NCBI GenBank assembly: GCA_021295695.1 | Contig: JAGWBW010000007.1 | Span: 1 to 39,983, forward strand | Source of the DNA: Candidatus Latescibacterota bacterium | GTDB lineage: Bacteria; Latescibacterota; UBA2968 | Reading direction: 5' to 3' | DNA length: 39,983 bases | In this document: positions 24,802 through 31,292 of the stretch, one piece after another | Position numbering within the stretch: position 1 is the first letter of the stretch | How the letters are laid out: every line of letters starts with the position of its first letter | Translations under genes and position numbers: made by a program | The notes under the pieces: model-generated | Seen by the model: only the letters and a program-made list of their open reading frames with translations | What the model was told of the DNA's origin: nothing | Databases searched by the model: none

Positions 24802-26080
24802 CTTCGCCGGTCCTCCGATAGCCACTGTGCGTTTTGTGGATATCCCCAACAACATCTATACCTTCTTGCGCCAGAATTGATTCGAGTTGTTCAATAATCT
24901 CAGGCGTTAAAATATGCTCAACCTCATCGGCGGATCTATCCACATGATCTTCTTCTAAGATAGACCGATAAACCAGATAATATTCCCATAGTTGATGGGA
25001 TTTGACCACAAAATTTGCCTCTTTGTGTCCCAGTTTCGTCAAAGAACACGCCCCATTTTGCAAGCTCACCCGCCCATCGCTTGCGAGACGCGTTGCAAGC
25101 CGACGCACGCGGTAAAGCGGCAACTGAAGCTCGCTGGCGAGGTCCAACAACACGATCTCCCGCTTGCCTCGTGTCTGCAACGCGAGATAGGCCCGTAAAA
25201 AATGCTGACCGTTCTCTCGCAATGCATTTGCCCTGATCCGTGCCCACCTGGCGAGCACCCCACGCCTGGGGGCAATCAGCGCAGAAATGAGAAATGCAAC
25301 CGTTGCAACCAGCGCCATCACCGGCCCCGTCGGGATTCGGGGTGCCAGCGCGCTCAGACCGACTCCCAGCGCACCGCACAACGCGCCCAAAATGCCCGAC
25401 GCCAGCACCATGACATGTAGCCGATCTGTCCAAAACCGCGCAGCAGCAGCCGGGGTAATCAACATCGCAGCAATGAGAATAACCCCCACCGCCTGAAGCC
25501 CAACCATAACGGTAAGCACAATCAATCCCATCAATAAAAGATCCACCACACGCGGGGAAAATCCCTGTGCGGCGAGAAATTCCGCATCAAAAATGAGCAC
25601 TTTAAACTCTTTATAGCAAAGAAAGACCGCAATCATAACCAGCGCAGACACAATGCACATCACATACAAGTCAGCGCGCACAATAGACGCAGCCTGCCCA
25701 AAAAGAAATTTATCCAGACCACTTTGATTGCCCACCTCGCTCTGCTGAATATGCGTGAGCAAAACAATTCCCCCGCCAAAAAATACCGAAAGCACAATGC
25801 CCAGCGCAGCATCTGCTTTGATGCGCGTGTAATTGACAATGGCCTCAATTATAAGCACCCCCACCACGCCGGAAATAGTCGCGCCCAAAAGCAGTATGGG
25901 CAATGCCTTGCTCTGCGTCCATAGAAATGCCAGTGCGACACCCGGAAGAGCCGCATGCGCCAAAGCATCGCCCAAAAGGCTGCGCCGGCGCAACACGGCA
26001 AACGCGCCCAGCGTGCCCGATGTCGCCCCTATCAACAGCGAGCCGAGCAAAACCAGCTGAAATGTCGCGTCCCAAATCAC
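24794..26080 (-). CDS. Metal ABC transporter permease fused to a DtxR-like domain (permease A)
   Basis: A 428-residue protein with the same two-part plan as its downstream partner. Residues 1-285 are an ABC-3 permease (LGAFAVLRRRSLLGDALAHAALPGVALAF; later AVGVILIAAMLITPAAAARF). Residues about 295-428 form a DtxR-like module with a winged helix (IVLLDLASELQLPLYRVRRL), SHQLWEYYL and SADEVEHILTPEI, keeping HxxxE and DxxEH. Its extreme C-terminus is less like DtxR than that of permease B. A GTG at 26080 is chosen because GGGGA is 7 bases upstream and it starts right after the ATPase stop. A TTG at 26107 would overlap that gene by 26 bases. The two permeases presumably form the heterodimeric channel. 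Confidence 0.88.
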   Translation of the reverse strand: MIWDATFQLVLLGSLLIGATSGTLGAFAVLRRRSLLGDALAHAALPGVALAFLWTQSKALPILLLGATISGVVGVLIIEAIVNYTRIKADAALGIVLSVFFGGGIVLLTHIQQSEVGNQSGLDKFLFGQAASIVRADLYVMCIVSALVMIAVFLCYKEFKVLIFDAEFLAAQGFSPRVVDLLLMGLIVLTVMVGLQAVGVILIAAMLITPAAAARFWTDRLHVMVLASGILGALCGALGVGLSALAPRIPTGPVMALVATVAFLISALIAPRRGVLARWARIRANALRENGQHFLRAYLALQTRGKREIVLLDLASELQLPLYRVRRLATRLASDGRVSLQNGACSLTKLGHKEANFVVKSHQLWEYYLVYRSILEEDHVDRSADEVEHILTPEIIEQLESILAQEGIDVVGDIHKTHSGYRRTGEDG

Positions 26081-26081
26081 C

Positions 26082-26867
26082 TCATAATCCCCGCTGATGA
26101 TGGGCAACAGCCTGCGCGGCTTCGGAAAGCACCGTCAACCGCCCGCCGTAGGTTTTATTCAAATTATCATCCGTGAACACATCTTTCGTCTCACCCGCGG
26201 CAACGATCCGCATATTGATCAAAACCAACCAGTCAAAATACTGGTTCACCGTGTGCAAATCGTGATGTACAACCAGCATGGTCTTTTTTCGCGCCCTCAG
26301 ATCCATCAAAATGTCGATAATGGCGCGTTCGGTCGCCGCATCCACGCCGGCAAAGGGTTCGTCCATCAAATAAATTTGTGCATCTTGCGCCAGGGCGCGA
26401 GCCAGGAAAACCCGCTGTTGCTGGCCTCCCGAAAGCTGATTGATCTGCCGATGCCCAAAATCGGTCATACCAACCTTTTCAAGTGCTTCCTCAGCAAGTT
26501 CCCTGTCAATTTTGTCCGGACGCCTCACCCACCCGATATGCCCATAGCGCCCCATAAGCACCACATCTAAGGCATTGATGGGAAAATCCCAATCCACCGA
26601 CTCGCGTTGCGGCACATAGCCAATGACCTGGCGCATACGCGAATAGGGCTTGCCGTAAATGTGAACCCATCCCGAAGCTTTGGGCACGAGATCCATAATG
26701 GCTTTGATCATCGTGCTCTTTCCCGCGCCATTGGGACCCACAACCCCCACGAGCTTACCTTCTGGTACAGCGAGATCGACATCCCACAGTACGGGTTTCT
26801 TATGATACGCCACCGTCATATCGTGAATATGAATGGGCGTCACCGATTCATCAACTGCGTGTAACAT
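26082..26867 (-). CDS. Metal ABC transporter ATP-binding protein (TroB/MntB/ZnuC-like)
   Basis: A 261-residue ABC ATPase powering the manganese/zinc-type importer. Walker A is GPNGAGKST. The Q-loop region is GYVPQRESVDWDFPINALDVVLMGRYG, the phrase typical of Mn/Zn importers. The ABC signature is LSGGQQQR, Walker B is IYLMDEPFAG and the switch His lies in LVVHHDL. The ATG at 26867 overlaps the stop of the binding-protein gene (TAATG), with GAGG about 10 bases upstream. A longer in-frame reading to 27005 would overlap that gene by 138 bases and is rejected. The stop is one base before the permease A GTG. Confidence 0.95.
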   Translation of the reverse strand: MLHAVDESVTPIHIHDMTVAYHKKPVLWDVDLAVPEGKLVGVVGPNGAGKSTMIKAIMDLVPKASGWVHIYGKPYSRMRQVIGYVPQRESVDWDFPINALDVVLMGRYGHIGWVRRPDKIDRELAEEALEKVGMTDFGHRQINQLSGGQQQRVFLARALAQDAQIYLMDEPFAGVDAATERAIIDILMDLRARKKTMLVVHHDLHTVNQYFDWLVLINMRIVAAGETKDVFTDDNLNKTYGGRLTVLSEAAQAVAHHQRGL

Positions 26868-27781
26868 TATTTTAACGCCTCGACAATTGTGTTCACATTT
26901 GATCGCACCATACCGATGTACGTATCGGCTCCACTGCCCGCGGGTCCCATCGCATCGGAATACAGCGTGCCACCGATTGCAACATCCCATCCTCGCGCTT
27001 TGCACCCCTCGCGCACAGCATTGATTGAGCGCTCGGACACACTGCTTTCTACAAAAATAGCTTTCACCTGCCGTTTGACAATAAAATTTACCAGCAGCGA
27101 CACATCGTTGACCCCGTATTCGGCCACAGTCGAAATCCCCTGAAGCCCTCGTACTTCAATACCGTAAGCAAGACCAAAATATCCAAAGGCGTCGTGTGCC
27201 GTAATCAGCACGCGCTGATCGCTGGGAATATGTGCAATCTGCGCTTTTGTCCAAGCGTCGAGATCAATCAATTGCTTGCGATACGCCTCGGCATTGGCGC
27301 GAAATACATCGGCACCTTCGGCGTCAATGCCACTCAGTGTCTGGACAACCACGGGCAGAGTCTCTGCCCACATGCCGACATCAAACCAGATATGCGGATC
27401 GTGCTCCCCTTGCCCAGCAACCGGTTTCCGCAACCTATCTTTGGGAATATCTCGTGACACTGCAATCACCGTCTTGCTGCGCGCCATCTTTTCAAAAATA
27501 CTTTCCAGCTTGCCTTCCAGAAAGAGACCATTGTAAAATATCACATTAGCTCGAGACAGTTTCTGCAAATCGCCCTGCGTCGCTTTGTAATAATGCGGAT
27601 CAATCCCAGGTCCCATCAGGGAAATCACCTCTGCCCGATCCCCCGCAACATGGCGCGCCAAATCGCCAATCATCCCCGTCGTACACACCACCAACTTCTC
27701 GTTTTGTGCAACCGGCGGCGTTTCGCCTCCGCCACATGCGCACAGCAATAAAACACCAAACATAATAAAAAATCTGTACAT
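26867..27781 (-). CDS. Metal ABC transporter substrate-binding lipoprotein (TroA/ZnuA-like)
   Basis: A 304-residue cluster A-I metal-binding lipoprotein delivering Mn, Zn or Fe to the permease. The signal ends with lipobox LCAC, so Cys16 is lipidated. Four likely metal ligands are seen in family order: His in GIDPHYYKATQGD, His in HDPHIWFDV, His in ITAHDAFGYFG and Asp in TLYSDAMGP. The His-His-His-Asp set matches TroA, which binds Zn and Mn, rather than the His-His-Glu-Asp set of PsaA/MntC. There is no long His-rich loop as in ZnuA. GGAGGG sits just before the ATG at 27781. It is the first gene of the ABC operon, downstream of a promoter overlapped by a palindrome. Confidence 0.93.
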   Translation of the reverse strand: MYRFFIMFGVLLLCACGGGETPPVAQNEKLVVCTTGMIGDLARHVAGDRAEVISLMGPGIDPHYYKATQGDLQKLSRANVIFYNGLFLEGKLESIFEKMARSKTVIAVSRDIPKDRLRKPVAGQGEHDPHIWFDVGMWAETLPVVVQTLSGIDAEGADVFRANAEAYRKQLIDLDAWTKAQIAHIPSDQRVLITAHDAFGYFGLAYGIEVRGLQGISTVAEYGVNDVSLLVNFIVKRQVKAIFVESSVSERSINAVREGCKARGWDVAIGGTLYSDAMGPAGSGADTYIGMVRSNVNTIVEALK

Positions 27782-27850
27782 AAACCCTCCGTAAAAATCT
27801 CTGCCATTATACATGCCTACAACATTTCTTATAATACTGATAAAATAAAA

Positions 27851-27866
27851 TTTAGTCTTAACTAAA
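27851..27866. promoter_or_regulatory. Probable MntR/DtxR-type operator
   Basis: TTTAGTCTTAACTAAA has perfect 6-bp arms (TTTAGT/ACTAAA on the minus strand) around TAAG. It overlaps the last two bases of the -10 box and the expected transcription start of the metal ABC operon. Length and AT-rich TTTAG...CTAAA character fit DtxR-family operators. The binding protein is inferred to be the MntR-like regulator encoded in the same operon. Confidence 0.65.
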
Positions 27867-27893
27867 AATATAAAAATCAAGGGATCTGGTCAA
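27865..27893 (-). promoter_or_regulatory. Sigma-70-type promoter of the metal ABC/mntR operon
   Basis: Minus strand: TTGACC (27893-27888), a 17-base spacer, TATTTT (27870-27865). Initiation is expected near 27858, inside the palindrome. A second TATAAT-like string lies closer to the gene but lacks a matching -35. Confidence 0.6.
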
Positions 27894-27903
27894 GTTAAAG
27901 AAA

Positions 27904-27934
27904 AAACCCTTCAATCTACTGGATTGAAGGGTTT
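27904..27934 (-). terminator. Rho-independent terminator of the feo operon
   Basis: A perfect 13-bp stem, AAACCCTTCAATC (27904-27916) with GATTGAAGGGTTT (27922-27934), has a 5-base loop. On the minus strand it is followed by TTTTTTCTTT. It insulates the feo operon from the metal ABC promoter immediately downstream. Confidence 0.9.
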
Positions 27935-27966
27935 ATAAAAAAAGCAAAACGCCCGTTCTTCCCTAC

Positions 27967-28125
27967 TCACTCAATCACAATCAAATTCTCGTGTTTTTCT
28001 TCTTCACACACACCACCGCAACCCGTACACGACGAAGCCCAAAAAGGTCTCACAACCTCACCAATAACGCGATAGGCACACCAGAGTGCTATAGCAATCA
28101 CAATCCAATTTTGCCAGTCGGTCAT
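27967..28125 (-). CDS. FeoB-associated small Cys-rich membrane protein
   Basis: A 52-residue protein: MTDWQNWIV, one transmembrane helix (about 7-25), a short basic turn (VVRPFW) and a Cys cluster SSCTGCGGVCEEE, then an acidic tail. This is the architecture of FeoB-associated Cys-rich membrane proteins, encoded after feoB in many bacteria and thought to help FeoB function, possibly by binding iron or a cluster. The ATG at 28125 lies 4 bases after the feoB stop. An upstream in-frame start would overlap feoB. It is the last gene before the operon terminator. Confidence 0.8.
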   Translation of the reverse strand: MTDWQNWIVIAIALWCAYRVIGEVVRPFWASSCTGCGGVCEEEKHENLIVIE

Positions 28126-28129
28126 ACCA

Positions 28130-30310
28130 TTACCCCGATCCAAGCGCCATTCCAAGGCGATACGTCACAAATGCGCCAATATAGGCGAGCATCGTCATAT
28201 AAACAAAAGTCAACACGGGCCACCGCCAGGCGCCCGTTTCGCGTTGAATAACCGCAAGCGTAGAAACGCACTGCGCGCACAGGGCAAAAAACACCATAAT
28301 AGACAGTGCAACAGGGATATTGAACACCTTTCGTCCATCCGACCATGTCGCAGACCGAAGTTCGTCTCTTAGCGACGCCGACTCCTCATCCACTTCACCC
28401 AGACTGTAAATCGTGCCTAAAACGGCGACAATCACTTCCCGCGCAGGGAAAGATGCCAATGCTGCCATTCCAATCCGCCAATCCCAGCCCAATGGCTCTA
28501 CAACGGGTTCAATAGCATGTCCCATCCGCCCCAAAAAACTCTGCCGGAGCATCTCTCCAGCCTCTTTCGCGCGCAAGCCATCCAAAACCTCCTCCGGTGC
28601 CCCAACCAACCGCTCTCGCTCCGACTCGTAATGCGCGGTAATCGTCTCAGACCGCGGGAAATACGCCAGTGCCCACATCACAATCGTTGCGGCGAGAATC
28701 AATGTGCCTGCTCTTTCGAGAAAATGCCGACCACTTTGATAAATACGCATCCCAACAGTGCCCACATCTGGAATTTTGTAGGATGGCAACTCGAGCAAAA
28801 AAGGCGTAGGTTGTCCTCTCAACAGCGTCTTCTTCAAAATCCACGCGACGGGAATAGCCACAAAAATCCCCACACAATACAGCGCGAAAAGCGTAAGCCC
28901 TTGCAACCCAATCCCACCCCAAACATTTTGATTGGGAATAAAAGCCCCAATAAAAATCGCATACACCGGCAAACGCGCAGAGCAACTCATCAATGGCGCG
29001 ACCAGCATCGTGGCAATACGGTCTTTGGGATCATTGATCGTTCGCGTAGCCATCACGCCGGGAATCGCACAGGCAAAACTCGACAGAAGGGGGATAAAAG
29101 ACTTGCCAGACAAACCACACGGCGTTAACAGGCGATCCATCAACAGCGCTGCGCGAGCCATATAACCACAATCTTCGAGTATGGCAATAAAAAGAAATAG
29201 GATGCAGATCTGGGGTAAAAAAATGACCACGCCTCCCACCCCGGCAATCACCCCATCCACCACCATACTTTGCAGCGCACCCTCGGGAAGATATCCCGAA
29301 GCCCAGCCTCCGACCACCCCAAACAGCGCGTCAATACTGTCCATTAAGGGTACGGCCCACGAAAAAATCGATTGAAAAACAAAGGCCATAATTACAGCAA
29401 AACTCAGGCTACCCCAGATCGGGTGTGTCAAAAACCGATCCAACCTATCAGAACGGGTCACGCGAAGCGGTTCGGGATCGCGCAACACGTCATCGAGAGC
29501 CTCATCAATCCATCTATAGCGCAATTCGATCTCCCGATTCGCCAGCGCATCATCCACATTAACCTGTGCTCGCAATACGTGAAGATCAGCGGTAAAGTCA
29601 TCGCCAAAGCGTTCCACAACATGGGATGCTAAGGCATTTTGATTGTCAATCAAAACACGCAGCACCAGACCCGTAGATACGCCTTCGTATTTTCGCGCCA
29701 ACTGCTCGGCTTCTATCCACCAGGATTGCGACAATAGCGGGCTGCGCGATGGAACCTTGCCCTTTTCAACAACCCGAGAAAGAGCATCTTTCAACTCGTC
29801 AAGCCCCACGCGTTTGTTGGCCTGTATGGGAATAACTGGAACACCCAAATGCTCGCTCAGAGTAGGCGCATCAATAACAATGCCCCTGGCCTTGGCCACA
29901 TCTAACATATTGAGGGCCACAACCAGGGGCAAATCAATTTCGAGAAGTTGAGATACGATGTATAAACTGCGCCTCAAATTGCTGGCGTCAAGAACCACGA
30001 GCACAGCTTGAATAGTGCTCTCACTTTTCAACACCCCCATCAGTGCTTCAACGGCAATAAGCTCATCGGGGGACTTGGCTGAAAGGCTGTATGTACCGGG
30101 CAAATCCAACAGGTCAATCGCACCCACGTCGGGCAATGCTAATTGTCCAACCTTGCGCTCAACCGTAACACCGGGGAAATTTCCCACGCGCTGCGAAAGC
30201 CCCGTCAGAGCATTAAAAAGCGTTGTCTTACCCGTATTGGGATTGCCAACCACAGCGACCGTGGCACGCCCCACATAAGGTCGGTCTCGATCTGCTATAT
30301 CCATTGCCAT
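28130..30310 (-). CDS. feoB: Ferrous iron transporter FeoB
   Basis: A 726-residue inner-membrane ferrous iron importer. The cytosolic G domain has GNPNTGKTTLFNALTG (G1, 22-37), GVTVERK (G2), DLPGTYSL (G3, 69-76) and NMLD (G4). A helical guanine-dissociation-inhibitor-like domain follows. The membrane part contains two Gate-type repeats, with the conserved FLPQICILFLFIAILEDCGYMARAA segment and later FPAREVIVAVLGTIY. Length is near that typical of FeoB. It starts after feoA with a 7-base gap; an ATG two codons in (30304) is an equally good start. It is co-transcribed with a DtxR-type regulator, consistent with iron-repressed control. Confidence 0.96.
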   Translation of the reverse strand: MAMDIADRDRPYVGRATVAVVGNPNTGKTTLFNALTGLSQRVGNFPGVTVERKVGQLALPDVGAIDLLDLPGTYSLSAKSPDELIAVEALMGVLKSESTIQAVLVVLDASNLRRSLYIVSQLLEIDLPLVVALNMLDVAKARGIVIDAPTLSEHLGVPVIPIQANKRVGLDELKDALSRVVEKGKVPSRSPLLSQSWWIEAEQLARKYEGVSTGLVLRVLIDNQNALASHVVERFGDDFTADLHVLRAQVNVDDALANREIELRYRWIDEALDDVLRDPEPLRVTRSDRLDRFLTHPIWGSLSFAVIMAFVFQSIFSWAVPLMDSIDALFGVVGGWASGYLPEGALQSMVVDGVIAGVGGVVIFLPQICILFLFIAILEDCGYMARAALLMDRLLTPCGLSGKSFIPLLSSFACAIPGVMATRTINDPKDRIATMLVAPLMSCSARLPVYAIFIGAFIPNQNVWGGIGLQGLTLFALYCVGIFVAIPVAWILKKTLLRGQPTPFLLELPSYKIPDVGTVGMRIYQSGRHFLERAGTLILAATIVMWALAYFPRSETITAHYESERERLVGAPEEVLDGLRAKEAGEMLRQSFLGRMGHAIEPVVEPLGWDWRIGMAALASFPAREVIVAVLGTIYSLGEVDEESASLRDELRSATWSDGRKVFNIPVALSIMVFFALCAQCVSTLAVIQRETGAWRWPVLTFVYMTMLAYIGAFVTYRLGMALGSG

Positions 30311-30317
30311 AATAAAA

Positions 30318-30560
30318 TCAGGCTGCTTTCATACCTTTAATGCATGCAGCATCGGTTTTCCGCAAGCAAAATCTGCTACTACCCACCTGAATCACCACAG
30401 TGCTCCCAACGCGCAACACGCGAACAGGGACACCTGGCATAGCACCTATCTCGCGCAGTCGGGCCGCCAGTTGATTGGCACCTGAAATCCCTTCAATAGT
30501 ACCTTCATCACCCCGGCCCCATATTGAAAGCGGTGTTGCATCCTCTGTTGCATAAGCCAT
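30318..30560 (-). CDS. feoA: FeoA-family SH3-like protein
   Basis: An 80-residue cytosolic protein that forms an SH3-like barrel and supports FeoB activity. The features EGTIEGISGANQLAARLREIGAMPGVPVRVL and the C-terminal VVIQVGSSRFCLRKTDAACI follow the FeoA pattern (LxxMGxxPGxxVxVL, then G-x-x-ALRxxxAxxI). Two Cys residues near the C-terminus are not general to the family. The ATG overlaps the stop of the upstream regulator gene (TAATG), so the two are translationally coupled. Confidence 0.92.
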   Translation of the reverse strand: MAYATEDATPLSIWGRGDEGTIEGISGANQLAARLREIGAMPGVPVRVLRVGSTVVIQVGSSRFCLRKTDAACIKGMKAA

Positions 30561-31084
30561 TATCGAGACTCCAAATTAAATAATTGATCAACATCCTGAA
30601 CGGGCCACTGCCACTCCTCATTCTGATCCAGTTTGCTCCAGAACTCGGCGAGAAATTGTTGCGCAGTGGGATCATCAGAGAGCAAAAAGTGTACAAAATG
30701 CAGCAATTGCCCACCGGTTTGCGCGCTCAAAAGATGCTCGACCTTGCACGCATCCACTTCGGCTTGATGCTCGTCCAGTTTGAGCACCTCGTTGAGAAAT
30801 TTGCGAACAACGGCACGTTTGGCTAAAATAGAATCGACAATGCGGCGGCCATCTTCGGACAATTTCAAAAACTTATTGTGATCTTCCACGACCAGCCCGC
30901 GTGCCTTGAGGGCTTTTAGCGTCAGCGATGCGCTGCCCCGGGTAATCTCCAGCGCACGCGCCACATCCGAAACCCGCGCGTAGCCCAGATCGCCCATCAA
31001 CTCGTGAATGGCGGTTAGATGATGGGCAACACTGTGAGAAATCTCGTTGCTCTCGTATTCTTTCCATACATCCGATGCCATCAT
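30560..31084 (-). CDS. DtxR-family iron-type transcriptional regulator of the feo operon
   Basis: A 174-residue winged-helix protein. The HTH covers about 18-75 (ARVSDVARALEITRGSASLTLKALKARGLV) and the metal/dimer domain about 76-150. C113-E116-H117 in DACKVEH reproduces the Cys-x-x-Glu-His site of iron-responsive DtxR/IdeR. The usual first-site HxxxE appears altered (KRAVVRKFL) and Met10 of DtxR is His21 here. No SH3 domain follows. It heads the feoA-feoB operon and probably regulates it in response to iron. GGGAG is 8 bases before the ATG at 31084; the longer reading to 31183 would run through the promoter. The unusual ligand set could also mean a different metal or partial loss of sensing. 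Confidence 0.82.
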   Translation of the reverse strand: MMASDVWKEYESNEISHSVAHHLTAIHELMGDLGYARVSDVARALEITRGSASLTLKALKARGLVVEDHNKFLKLSEDGRRIVDSILAKRAVVRKFLNEVLKLDEHQAEVDACKVEHLLSAQTGGQLLHFVHFLLSDDPTAQQFLAEFWSKLDQNEEWQWPVQDVDQLFNLESR

Positions 31085-31125
31085 GTGACCACTCCCTCGA
31101 ACGAGTATGTTTAGCCGTTTAACCA

Positions 31126-31145
31126 TTGTTTTGCTAATAAAACAA
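31126..31145. promoter_or_regulatory. Perfect inverted repeat, candidate operator of the feo operon
   Basis: TTGTTTTGCTAATAAAACAA has 7-bp perfect arms. It lies 9-28 bases downstream of the -10 box, in the leader of the DtxR-like gene. Placement fits a repressor roadblock or operator. It differs in sequence from the palindrome before the metal ABC operon, fitting two regulators with separate targets. Confidence 0.55.
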
Positions 31146-31153
31146 CTGGTAGA

Positions 31154-31183
31154 AACATAAACCAAATGTATGTGATCTGTCAA
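31154..31183 (-). promoter_or_regulatory. Sigma-70-type promoter of the feo operon
   Basis: Minus strand: TTGACA (31183-31178), an 18-base spacer, TATGTT (31159-31154). Initiation near 31147 would give a leader of about 60 bases containing the inverted repeat. Confidence 0.6.
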
Positions 31184-31232
31184 GGTATTTTTTAGACATA
31201 CTTGCTATCCACTATTCACTGCCTATTCTCCC

Positions 31233-31261
31233 TTGACATCTGTTTTTTTTATGCTTATACC
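31233..31261 (+). promoter_or_regulatory. Sigma-70-type promoter of the UxaA-family gene
   Basis: TTGACA (31233-31238), a 17-base spacer including a run of eight T, TATACC (31256-31261). Initiation near 31268 leaves about 25 bases before the ATG at 31293. Confidence 0.6.
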
Positions 31262-31292
31262 TCTGAACCAACTTTATCAAAGGATACAACAT

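Noticed and set aside
28517-29128. 203-codon plus-strand open frame
   Set aside because: It is antisense to the membrane part of feoB, with Arg/Pro/His-rich low-complexity translation typical of a shadow frame.
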